From Hydrogenophilales bacterium (GTDB lineage Bacteria; Pseudomonadota; Gammaproteobacteria; Burkholderiales; Thiobacteraceae): 33,151 nt of DNA. The notes below the pieces were generated by a model that ran no database searches, was not told the DNA's origin, and was given only the letters and a program-made list of their open reading frames with translations. This document shows, in pieces, positions 1 through 6,907 of the stretch. Position 1 is the first letter of the stretch. The number at the start of each line of letters is the position of its first letter. A program made the position numbers and the translations under genes. Location of the stretch: assembly GCA_016235775.1 (NCBI GenBank), contig JACRIU010000065.1, positions 1 to 33,151 of the forward strand, written 5' to 3'.

Positions 1-507
1 AATGTGATTCGCCTGCGCCTGCCCAGCTTGCGCGAACGGCGCGAAGACATCCCGCTGCTCGCCAAGCATTTCCTGGCGAAAAGCGCGATTGAACTGAATG
101 TCGAGCCCAAAAAACTTTCCGAGGCCGCGCTCAAGTTTTTGCAATCGCTCGACTGGACCGGCAACGTGCGCCAACTGGAAAATATCTGCCACTGGCTCAC
201 CGTCATGGCGCCGGGGCAAAACGTCGACGTTGCCGACCTGCCGCCGGAGCTCAAGGGCGAGCCGACCGTCAGCGCCGGGCAGGACTGGATCTCGGCCTTA
301 GAGAAGGAACTCATCAACCGCCTCAACCACGGCGAGACCGCCATCATGGACACGCTGGTCGCGCAATTCGAGAAAACCTGCATCCTCAAAGCCCTGGCGC
401 ACACCGGCGGGCGGCGCATCGAAGCGGCGAATCTATTGGGCCTGGGGCGCAACACCCTCACGCGCAAGATTCAGGAATTGGGGATTGATGATAAGGAGGA
501 GAAGTAG
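1..507 (+). CDS. ntrC: NtrC nitrogen response regulator, C-terminal part (5' end outside window)
   Basis: This is the C-terminal end of a sigma-54-dependent NtrC-type activator; the frame is open from base 1, so the start lies outside the window. Visible are the end of the AAA+ domain, with the LRERREDIP segment typical of the family and the sensor-2 motif GNVRQLEN at about residues 53-60 of the visible part. A linker follows, then a Fis-type helix-turn-helix (about residues 125-163, ending LGLGRNTLTRKIQELGI). NtrC activates nitrogen-assimilation promoters after phosphorylation by NtrB. NtrC is preferred over other sigma-54 activators because the HTH and the C-terminal linker match NtrC closely; the receiver domain is not visible. 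The gene converges on the EI24 gene across a palindrome that may end both transcripts. Confidence 0.88.
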   Translation, partial: NVIRLRLPSLRERREDIPLLAKHFLAKSAIELNVEPKKLSEAALKFLQSLDWTGNVRQLENICHWLTVMAPGQNVDVADLPPELKGEPTVSAGQDWISALEKELINRLNHGETAIMDTLVAQFEKTCILKALAHTGGRRIEAANLLGLGRNTLTRKIQELGIDDKEEK

Positions 508-533
508 CTTCGCCGCACAAAGGAAATCATGAT

Positions 534-601
534 TACCGCGAAAGTACGCGAAGGAAACCTATGATGGAATTCCTTCGCGTACCTTCGCGTCCTTTGCGGT
601 T
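534..601. repeat. Word-echo palindrome between convergent genes
   Basis: Left arm about 534-556 and right arm about 571-601 are inverted copies built from the words CGCGAAGG and its complement CCTTCGCG. The right arm has one extra word. The element fills the gap between ntrC (+) and the EI24 gene (-), where it could fold into a long hairpin and act as a bidirectional terminator. It belongs to the same style of element as those at 16462, 17650 and 30805. Confidence 0.7.
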
Positions 602-615
602 CAAGATGTTTGCTT

Positions 616-1338
616 CTACATATTCTCCTCTCGCAGCCGCTGCAACTCCCCCAAACAAAAATGGATATACGCCAGCCCGATATAAATCGGCGTGAAGAAA
701 TTCAGAATCGGGATGTAGTGCACAAAACCCAGAATCGCGCCCAAGCCAAACAAGCGCCCGTTGGCGCGCGCTTTGATTTGCTCGAATTCCTCGCGGCTCG
801 CATGATCCATCAGCGCGTCGTACATAAATAAGCGTTGATTGAGATAGGCGGACAACAGCGTCGGCGCCACCAGCGCGCCGAATGGAATCAACCACAGCGG
901 CAGCGTAATGATCCACAGAATCAAAAATACCCCCACCGCGATCAGGCCATTCCACACGCTGCCCATGAAGGTGCCGCCCCGCTTCATCTCCAGATTGGGA
1001 TAATCGCGTTCCACCACAAAATTCAGCATCACCGGCATTGCGAATACCGCCGCGAAGAGTAAAGAGGTGACATAGACCGCCGGTAACAACAACGAAAGCA
1101 ACAACAGCGTGATCAGCCAATGCGCGACCCAGGCGAAGCCCCATTCAGCCAAGCGCGGCTCAAGCCCCGCTTCCTGCGTGAGCATCACCAAGCTACCCGC
1201 CCACGCATCCCAGAACCACCAGAACACCCCGCCCCAAAACAGCAGCGCCAGCAGCATCGGCCACAGCGTCAACACCAACATCTTCGGCTGCAATTGACTT
1301 TTCAGCCCCTTGCTTAATGCGTTGAGAATGTCTTGCAT
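616..1338 (-). CDS. EI24/CysZ-like integral membrane protein
   Basis: A 240-residue protein with at least four long hydrophobic stretches (about residues 20-46, 68-110, 131-165 and 195-228), which places it in the inner membrane. The overall pattern matches the bacterial EI24-domain family (formerly DUF540), which includes the sulfate transporter CysZ. Whether this copy carries sulfate cannot be told from the sequence. The start is supported by AGGGAG a few bases upstream of the ATG. The gene lies at the left edge of the defence island and looks like part of the older chromosomal backbone. Confidence 0.75.
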   Translation of the reverse strand: MQDILNALSKGLKSQLQPKMLVLTLWPMLLALLFWGGVFWWFWDAWAGSLVMLTQEAGLEPRLAEWGFAWVAHWLITLLLLSLLLPAVYVTSLLFAAVFAMPVMLNFVVERDYPNLEMKRGGTFMGSVWNGLIAVGVFLILWIITLPLWLIPFGALVAPTLLSAYLNQRLFMYDALMDHASREEFEQIKARANGRLFGLGAILGFVHYIPILNFFTPIYIGLAYIHFCLGELQRLREENM

Positions 1339-1385
1339 GCAGTCTCCCTAATCAGTTCACCAACACGTATATTTCTCGGCAATCA

Positions 1386-1448
1386 TAGCTGTCCAGCATT
1401 GTCTTCTTGTGGCGGCAGTGTTCAGTCGCTGAGCGGTAGCTGTCCAGC
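1386..1448. repeat. 12-bp direct repeat at left island edge
   Basis: TAGCTGTCCAGC occurs at 1386-1397 and again at 1437-1448. One copy is in the gap next to the EI24 gene and the other is inside the last codons of the RloB-like gene. It marks the left boundary of the defence island and may be a trace of recombination; no third copy was seen at the right boundary. Confidence 0.4.
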
Positions 1449-1961
1449 CATCAACCCAAGTAATTTCCCAAGCGCTGGAATAGTCGCGCTCTTCTTGTCC
1501 AACAACGGTTTCGAGAAATCTGGTTCATAAGCTTCTCTCACAAAAGGTTTACGGCCGAGGCGTGCATGGAATGCACTTTTGCAACGGTTGGATTGCGCAG
1601 GAACACGCTCGCCAAGGATTTGCAGCAACAAACCATCAACACAAGGGGTAGCGCCTACCATGCAGATTCGATGCTCACGCGCCAACGCGCGAACTTCGTC
1701 AGTCCATGGCAAATCGGTATCCATCAGTACCGCCACAATATCGAAATCACCATTTTTGGCATGCCGCATGGTGGCATCGATCACGTTGCCCGGCCCTTTG
1801 CCGTGGGCGTTCCTAACCGTAACCGACACGCCACAACCCCGCGTGACGTAGAGGCGCTTTAGATGGTCAAGGAACGCCTTTTCGGTATCCCCTTCACCAA
1901 CGATTAGCACTGTTTTTAAAACGGTGCGTCGAGCAGGTGTTGCGCTACGCGCCATGGTCAC
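1422..1961 (-). CDS. RloB-like TOPRIM protein of an AbiL/Rlo-type defence pair
   Basis: A 179-residue protein with a small TOPRIM-like layout: LIVGEGDTEKAF (about residues 19-30) supplies the first acidic motif, and VLMDTDLP (about 78-85) the DxD motif. A later segment, VGATPCVDGLLLQ, aligns with the NPCFE-WLLL region of RloB proteins. RloB/AbiLii proteins are the partners of AAA15 ATPases in abortive-infection and restriction-linked pairs, and their TOPRIM fold suggests a nuclease. The reading frame opens with GTG at 1961, directly after the ATPase stop (TGA at 1962-1964). An ATG at 1955 is an alternative start. Either way translation is coupled to the ATPase. PARIS AriB is another TOPRIM partner of AAA15 ATPases, but it is normally larger. 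Confidence 0.65.
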   Translation of the reverse strand: MTMARSATPARRTVLKTVLIVGEGDTEKAFLDHLKRLYVTRGCGVSVTVRNAHGKGPGNVIDATMRHAKNGDFDIVAVLMDTDLPWTDEVRALAREHRICMVGATPCVDGLLLQILGERVPAQSNRCKSAFHARLGRKPFVREAYEPDFSKPLLDKKSATIPALGKLLGLMAGQLPLSD

Positions 1962-3146
1962 TCAAACATTCGGGATGGCGCCGTAAGCGCCACCCATGTA
2001 TTTGGCGTAAAGGTTGTCGTCGTTCCGCACACCTTGCATGCTATCCAGCCGCCATGCCTCGCTGGCGCAGCTTTCATCCTTCTGTACCAGCATTACCTGC
2101 GATTTGTGCAGTAAATTAAGCACCTCGACAGAGTGGCAGGTAAAGATGATCTGGGCGTTGCGGGGGTTTGTCTCCGAACTGAAAAACAAATCGAGAATCG
2201 GCACCAGCATGTGCGGGTGCAGGTCGGCCTCGAACTCGTCGATCACCGCCAAGCCGCCGGAAGCCAGCACCGGCAACAAACGCGCCAGCAGTACAAAGGC
2301 GCTTTGCGTGCCGCTGGATTCATGGAGCAGCAACAACTCGGCTTCCCGCTTACCGACCCGATGCACGCCAAAAGGAAGCGGGATTTTTTGCACTTCGCCT
2401 TTCTCGTTGGGCAAATCCAGCATCTTGACGCGAACTTCCGAAAGGCCGAGATCCCAGGCGCGCAACAAACCGCTCATCTGTTCACTGGCGGTCACATTGC
2501 CGGCAAAATAGCTGGCTGCCTGCATCACATCATTTTCATTGAAATGATGGCGACCGGCGTAATTGACATTGGTGCTCAGCGACAGCGTGGCAAATTGACT
2601 GGCCAGCGGAACTTTGTACTGTGCGGCCGTCGAGATAAGCGACGCGTTCTCGCGCACCCCCTCCTTGTCGCTCGGGTTAAAGCCAAAGTTTTGCTGTTTG
2701 ATGTGGTAGCCCCGACCTTCACCCAACCACTCGCGGACAAAGACATAACTGAAAAGACGGCTAGTCTTTACATGAAGCGATTCGCTCAAAACCCTGTCAG
2801 GCGTCACCACCAGATCATAACGCCACAACTTGCCATCGGCGTCGAACTCCACCTGGAACTCGCTAGCGGAACCCTTACCGAAAAAATGCGGCTCGACCGG
2901 GATTTTAGCTTTGGGGTCGCTCTGAAAAGACGACGACACAAACCAACCGAGAAATGCCAGCGGCTTGAGCAGATTGGTTTTGCCGCTACCGTTCGGGCCG
3001 ATGACGGCGATAGCCTTCGTCAAACGCTGACCCGTCCGCGAGACAACGGACATGCCGTTATCAGGCGCATGGTTCGTCAGCCGGAACGAGACTTCCGTCG
3101 TATCTTTGAACGACAGGAGGTTTTTGAACGAGTATGAATGCAGCAT
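1962..3146 (-). CDS. AAA15-family ATPase (AbiLi/RloA-like)
   Basis: A 394-residue ABC-type ATPase of the OLD/RloA/AAA15 kind. Walker A is GPNGSGKT at residues 50-57, a signature-like ESSGTQS lies at 276-282, Walker B is LAVIDEFEADLHP at 299-311, and the switch histidine is in TCHS at 336-339. The domain is complete and near full length for the family. The N-terminal MLHSYSFKNLLSFKD is the usual first strand of these proteins. It is followed immediately by the RloB-like TOPRIM gene, and the two together resemble AbiL or Rlo systems, where the ATPase senses infection and licenses the TOPRIM partner. The ATG at 3146 has a weak AAGG upstream. An AT-rich region with an imperfect dyad (3181-3209) precedes it and probably carries its own promoter. 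Confidence 0.8.
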   Translation of the reverse strand: MLHSYSFKNLLSFKDTTEVSFRLTNHAPDNGMSVVSRTGQRLTKAIAVIGPNGSGKTNLLKPLAFLGWFVSSSFQSDPKAKIPVEPHFFGKGSASEFQVEFDADGKLWRYDLVVTPDRVLSESLHVKTSRLFSYVFVREWLGEGRGYHIKQQNFGFNPSDKEGVRENASLISTAAQYKVPLASQFATLSLSTNVNYAGRHHFNENDVMQAASYFAGNVTASEQMSGLLRAWDLGLSEVRVKMLDLPNEKGEVQKIPLPFGVHRVGKREAELLLLHESSGTQSAFVLLARLLPVLASGGLAVIDEFEADLHPHMLVPILDLFFSSETNPRNAQIIFTCHSVEVLNLLHKSQVMLVQKDESCASEAWRLDSMQGVRNDDNLYAKYMGGAYGAIPNV

Positions 3147-3180
3147 CGCTATTCGCCTTATTAAACAAATATCAACAGAA

Positions 3181-3209
3181 TTATGTTAATTATTGTCTAA
3201 TAAGCATAA
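3181..3209. promoter_or_regulatory. AT-rich imperfect dyad upstream of the ATPase-RloB pair
   Basis: TTATGTTAATTA at the left and TAATAAGCATAA at the right are inverted copies with 10 of 12 matching positions. The element lies 35 bp upstream of the ATPase start in a markedly AT-rich stretch, as expected for an operator overlapping a promoter. No clean -35/-10 pair could be assigned. Confidence 0.35.
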
Positions 3210-3290
3210 AAAAGCTAGGGTGTTTGTGATGTCTGTATCGCGTCGTCAATGCGACTTGACTGGCGGCGGTAGCATGTCTAGTATTCGCAG

Positions 3291-3372
3291 TGCAGACAAG
3301 CGCAGGATTTGTAGAGGTCGCCGGCAACGGCGGCAGCCCGCAAGGGTGGGAACCTCGAACCTGGGGTCTGCA
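3291..3372. other. Possible structured RNA or multi-hairpin DNA element
   Basis: An outer 7-bp stem (TGCAGAC 3291-3297 with GTCTGCA 3366-3372) encloses a 5-bp stem (GAGGT 3314-3318 with ACCTC 3352-3356). Inside that are two hairpins, both with GCAA loops: CGCCG-GCAA-CGGCG at 3319-3332 and CCC-GCAA-GGG at 3337-3346. GCAA is a stable GNRA tetraloop only if the plus strand is transcribed. The element lies between the DUF3800 gene and the ATPase-RloB pair. It could be a small RNA, a processing site or a transposon-end relic; no known class was recognised. Confidence 0.3.
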
Positions 3373-3375
3373 TTT

Positions 3376-4170
3376 TCATTTGTAGTCCTGGAAAATCTTG
3401 AGGTGGGGCAACGCCTCCGCCAGAGAATCCGCATCTTCCGGCCAAAACTTCAAGCCATAGCCCAGCGCCGTTTTTTTATGGCAGTAGAGCGTGGGCGCCA
3501 AATGCTTCAAGTAACGGTCTTCCGTCTCGCCATACTGGTTCAGATTCACAGAAAAATAGATACCGGACGCCACGGCATCGGCAATCTGCAATCCTGCGAG
3601 CTGGTCATGGTTCACCGCCTTTACGCGCTCTGGCTTCACCACATTCCAATCCACTCGGATATCTCTTGCTTCGGCGGTTTCGCGCAAATGCATCAGATAA
3701 TTCCTCAGGTCGTCGTAAGACATGGCGCTGCGATTGGAAAAAGTGATCTCCGCCGTGCCGTCACCTTCACCCGGCCGATGCTGATCGCGGCATAGCCAGG
3801 AGACGCGTTCCAGCAACAGCCGAGTCGCATAGCGGTAGAGGCGATGGCTCTCGTTCTGAAACTTCTCCGGCTCCTTGATCGACGGCTTGTGAATCAGCAC
3901 CGACACCGTACGCAGCTTGGCCTCGCCAATGGTTCGCACATAGGGTACTCGCTGCTCGTGCTTCAGTTCGCGGAAGTGCAGTGCCTTTTTTGGTTCCTTA
4001 CCCAGTTTTTCCCTCACCTCGCGCATCAGGCGTACTGCGTCCAGGTCATGCTGCTTGCGGAATACCGTGGCGGAAAGCACCAGCCAACGCGAACTTCCGC
4101 GCTCATTCGGATGAAAGGCGAAGCCTTCATCGCCGGATTCGTCGATGTATACGGTGAAGCTAGCAGTCAT
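3376..4170 (-). CDS. DUF3800 domain protein
   Basis: A 264-residue protein starting with the DUF3800 hallmark YIDESGD (residues 8-14; acidic D10, E11 and D14). It also has the conserved late motif HDQLAGLQIADAVASG at about 188-203, whose Asp is typical of the family. DUF3800 proteins have been likened to RNase H-like enzymes and are common in defence islands, but no activity is established that I can cite. It lies 17 bp downstream of the helical-protein gene and is the last gene of the long minus-strand run that starts with the regulator at 11149. Full length for the family, with no obvious lesion. Confidence 0.75.
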   Translation of the reverse strand: MTASFTVYIDESGDEGFAFHPNERGSSRWLVLSATVFRKQHDLDAVRLMREVREKLGKEPKKALHFRELKHEQRVPYVRTIGEAKLRTVSVLIHKPSIKEPEKFQNESHRLYRYATRLLLERVSWLCRDQHRPGEGDGTAEITFSNRSAMSYDDLRNYLMHLRETAEARDIRVDWNVVKPERVKAVNHDQLAGLQIADAVASGIYFSVNLNQYGETEDRYLKHLAPTLYCHKKTALGYGLKFWPEDADSLAEALPHLKIFQDYK

Positions 4171-4187
4171 TGAAATTTACCTAGCAC

Positions 4188-4703
4188 CTATGAAACCTCG
4201 ACAAGCTTATACACTTTCACAATCTGCTTCTGCACACGCCGCATCATCCAGCGAAGGTTTGTCCAATCACGCAACATTTCCTCCTGTTCTGGAAAGACCG
4301 ATTGACGCTGAAAAGGGGGGAGATTCTTGTTCGCTTCGTTTTCCCACCAGTGGCGATATTGGCCGTGCCACCTTTCCAGAAACGGACGCAGGACATCCTG
4401 CATCATCCGAAAGATCAATGCGCCAAGATGATTTTGTTGATCTATGCTGAGCCGCCCAACGGGAAACTTGCGCATGATCGTCCGGGCTTCCTGAAAAAAA
4501 CGGTATAGAGAATCTAGACTCTCAACGTAGATTTCACCACTGAAGTCTTTGCACTTCGGGTCGCTCAGCTTTCCGGTAATGGCCCGCCGTGTCGAAAGTT
4601 CGGTGTAGAGCTCCCATGCGCACTGACGATCAATGTCAGAAAGCTCCGCTTTCAGTTTGAAGAGCTTTAAATCCAGCTCGAAAGAGCCTTTTTCCAGAAT
4701 CAT
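4188..4703 (-). CDS. Unrecognised mostly helical protein in the TIR operon
   Basis: A 171-residue protein of unknown function. The open frame extends upstream to 4775, but that would overlap the TIR gene by about 70 bp. The ATG at 4703 lies 4 bp after the TIR gene stop, with GGGTGA just upstream, so it is the better start. The sequence is rich in charged and aromatic residues, predicted helical by eye, with segments such as CAWELYTELSTRRAITGKL and a Trp-rich stretch WHGQYRHWWENEANK. There is no signal peptide, membrane segment or catalytic motif I can name. Its position directly after two TIR genes and before DUF3800 makes a role as partner, sensor or effector of the TIR module plausible, but this is inference. 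Confidence 0.6.
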   Translation of the reverse strand: MILEKGSFELDLKLFKLKAELSDIDRQCAWELYTELSTRRAITGKLSDPKCKDFSGEIYVESLDSLYRFFQEARTIMRKFPVGRLSIDQQNHLGALIFRMMQDVLRPFLERWHGQYRHWWENEANKNLPPFQRQSVFPEQEEMLRDWTNLRWMMRRVQKQIVKVYKLVEVS

Positions 4704-4707
4704 TGAA

Positions 4708-5256
4708 TCACCCGTTCTGTTTTCGCATATCGCGCGAGTTGTTGATAAGAATCTTGGGAGCGGCAACCGCAGCATTTATAAGCGTGGTGAGATGTTGGGC
4801 TGTCAAACCGTTCGCATGAACCCACTGCGCATAGCCAGATAGAACGTTATCGTGAAAACGATCCGGGACGATGATCTTCCCGTCGTAAGTTGTCTGATGG
4901 GTTGGGAGAACGATACCAAGCAGGCCATGCTGTTTGTCCAGTGTTGCCTTGATCTCCCAATCCACATACTTCCGTTGGTGCGTCTGGGCACCGATCAGCA
5001 TGACCGTGCAGGATGTGCCCGTGATGTGATTATCCCGAATTCGTTGCATCACATATTGCGCGTTATTGCTGTCAATGCTGCGTTCGAGAGAGTTATCGAA
5101 CACTGCCTCATATTGGTCATGAAAAAAACGCGAAAACTCATCGTAATGCGCTTGGTCGTTGCCGTGGTGATAACTGACGAAAATTTTCCGGCGTACCGGC
5201 TGCATCAGCGCGGACAATAAGCCATTCATTTTTGGATCGCCGAAGTAGCCAGTCAT
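4708..5256 (-). CDS. ThsB-type TIR protein (DUF1863 / MTH538-like)
   Basis: A 182-residue single-domain protein of the TIR-like family found in Thoeris ThsB. The first strand is KIFVSYHHGNDQ (residues 24-35). Later come VMLIGAQTHQRKYVDWEI (85-102) with the W-E pair typical of the family and E101 as candidate catalytic glutamate. ThsB proteins use NAD+ to make cyclic ADP-ribose-type signals that activate a separate effector. No ThsA (SIR2-SLOG or membrane-macro) gene is present in the window. The gene starts 3 bp after the stop of the other TIR gene, so the two are very likely translated together. MNGLLS at residue 10 is an alternative start. Confidence 0.75.
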   Translation of the reverse strand: MTGYFGDPKMNGLLSALMQPVRRKIFVSYHHGNDQAHYDEFSRFFHDQYEAVFDNSLERSIDSNNAQYVMQRIRDNHITGTSCTVMLIGAQTHQRKYVDWEIKATLDKQHGLLGIVLPTHQTTYDGKIIVPDRFHDNVLSGYAQWVHANGLTAQHLTTLINAAVAAPKILINNSRDMRKQNG

Positions 5257-5259
5257 ATC

Positions 5260-5715
5260 TCACTTTCCAAACAAGGCAAGACCAGCTACAAGCAGGCCAA
5301 GGATGAATAGCCCCTTCTGTTTTTCTGCCTTGATCGTCTCAGCGATCCGACCAATTGCGGCCATGGCTTCCTGCTGGCCGACGCCGCCGAGGTTGACTGC
5401 TTGATATTGGCACATCCAGCCCGGCAATGCTTCTGGCGATTGATCCCACACAATCGGCACCAGCTTCTTATTGGTTCCGATGGCTACCCCCATTTCTTGC
5501 ATAACCCACCGTGACGCACATGCGGACCGGCTGGCGAGACACAGCACCCAAGTGGAAGATCGCAAGTTCTCCATGATGGCCGGCATCCAATGTTCACCCG
5601 GTTGCATCGACACCGTGGCGAGATAGACGCTCAAGCCTTCCTGGGTCATGTGGCGATGCAAGAACTCCGCGAGCGGAAAATCGGCTTGGGCGTGAGAAAT
5701 GAAGATGTCCGGCAT
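5260..5715 (-). CDS. TIR-domain protein with C-terminal membrane segment
   Basis: A 151-residue protein. The TIR domain runs from DIFISHAQAD (residues 3-12) to about 128. It includes SRWVMQEMG, where E74 occupies the place of the catalytic Glu of NADase TIR domains, and LVPIVWD at 85-91. The last residues, GLFILGLLVAGLALFG (135-150), form one hydrophobic helix, so the protein is probably tail-anchored in the inner membrane with the TIR domain in the cytoplasm. It starts 10 bp after the hsdS stop and is followed 3 bp later by the ThsB-type gene. It may be a membrane effector answering the second TIR protein, or a second signal maker; the sequence cannot decide. Confidence 0.78.
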   Translation of the reverse strand: MPDIFISHAQADFPLAEFLHRHMTQEGLSVYLATVSMQPGEHWMPAIMENLRSSTWVLCLASRSACASRWVMQEMGVAIGTNKKLVPIVWDQSPEALPGWMCQYQAVNLGGVGQQEAMAAIGRIAETIKAEKQKGLFILGLLVAGLALFGK

Positions 5716-5725
5716 TCGATGATCC

Positions 5726-6907
5726 TCAGTCGGTTGTGAAAACCCCCGCCAGCAGCGCGTTAAAAATAGCTTCGCCCTTGGCGGTGGCGGCGTCTTGTTG
5801 GGATTGGATGGAGCGGACGGAATCTAGTTTCTCGGAAAAAACTTTCTGAACAGAGAGCGGCGGAAGGGTGATTGGCAACCCTTTGATCATGGAGAGATTC
5901 AAGTTTGCTTGGTTTCCGCCGTGCGCCATTCCTCGTAGTTGCTCATATTGCGTTTGCAAAAAACAGAAGAGAAATGCTCCGTCAATGTTGTTCGAAGGCA
6001 ATATGGCAGCACATGCCTGATTCGTGGCGGCAGGTATTCCAAGGACAGCGGAACGCCCTCTTGTCTGGCCTTGGCCATACATGGCAACCAAAATGGTGCC
6101 CACAGGAAAGACCTTACAGTTTGTTTCCGACAACGCTATCTGCGAAATCATTTCTTCTGTTTCTGGAATGATTCCACCGTTGACCTCACCTGTTTTCACC
6201 CATGGGATTGTCGCATCTGAATAGTAAGCAGAGTTGTCCCGAGAAGGGGTCGCGCCGGTCTGAACGCTGGTTAAGTGGCCAATGGTCGACATCGGCCACC
6301 CCTTCGGATTTGTCGCTGGGTCGCCAAACATATCGAGAAAAATCCCCGGTATCAGTTCGGCGGCTTTTCGTTGTGCCTCGCGCCGCAGCCGCACGATGCC
6401 CTCGGCGCGGGAGAGGATATCGACGATGCGGCGTTGCTCGGGGAGTGGCAAAAGTGGGACTTCCAAATTCCTTATTTGGGCAAGGCTCACGTTGGTTATC
6501 GTTGCGGTGGTCCCCTGCTGCTTGAACTTGTGCTGCACATCACCAGAACGCAAAAAAAAGCAAAGAAACTGCAAGTCAAAAATCTCAGGTTTGAGCCGGA
6601 CAATGGAAACCGCTTGATTGCAGTTTGCTGACCACTCTCCCGTTGGAGCAATACCTACGCGGCCAACTGTTCCAGCAATGGTGATAAGCAAATCTCCCGC
6701 TAGAAGCTGTGATCGTTCAAGTGTCTTATGGCATTCAGTGCTGATTCTCTTTTCGGCTGATTCAACAGAAACATAGCCGCCGTTGATGTCTTCCGCACGA
6801 AGGAATGGTATGCCCTCATCAACGAATGGATAGCCGATTGTCGTTGGCGTTGTGCCCTTTGTGATCAACGTTGAAACATCGCCAAGTCGGGCAAACGGGG
6901 GGGTCAT
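5726..6907 (-). CDS. hsdS: Type I restriction-modification specificity subunit HsdS
   Basis: A 393-residue HsdS with two target-recognition domains (about residues 1-155 and 205-355), each followed by a conserved helical spacer. The first spacer contains LPLPEQRRIVDILSRAEGI and the second LPPLSVQKVFSEKLDSV. HsdS sets the bipartite DNA site read by the methylase and the restriction complex. Its ATG overlaps the hsdM stop by 4 bp (ATGA at 6904-6907), showing translational coupling. Length and domain count are normal. The recognition site cannot be read from the sequence. Confidence 0.93.
   Translation of the reverse strand: MTPPFARLGDVSTLITKGTTPTTIGYPFVDEGIPFLRAEDINGGYVSVESAEKRISTECHKTLERSQLLAGDLLITIAGTVGRVGIAPTGEWSANCNQAVSIVRLKPEIFDLQFLCFFLRSGDVQHKFKQQGTTATITNVSLAQIRNLEVPLLPLPEQRRIVDILSRAEGIVRLRREAQRKAAELIPGIFLDMFGDPATNPKGWPMSTIGHLTSVQTGATPSRDNSAYYSDATIPWVKTGEVNGGIIPETEEMISQIALSETNCKVFPVGTILVAMYGQGQTRGRSAVLGIPAATNQACAAILPSNNIDGAFLFCFLQTQYEQLRGMAHGGNQANLNLSMIKGLPITLPPLSVQKVFSEKLDSVRSIQSQQDAATAKGEAIFNALLAGVFTTD

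Noticed and set aside
3340-3372. T-arm-like string (GGTTCGAGG on the minus strand) suggesting a tRNA
   Set aside because: No acceptor, D or anticodon arm can be built around it; the stretch folds differently.
3246-3434. Minus-strand open frame of 62 codons between DUF3800 and the ATPase
   Set aside because: It overlaps the DUF3800 gene end and is Arg/Cys-rich; the region is better explained by the hairpin-forming element.
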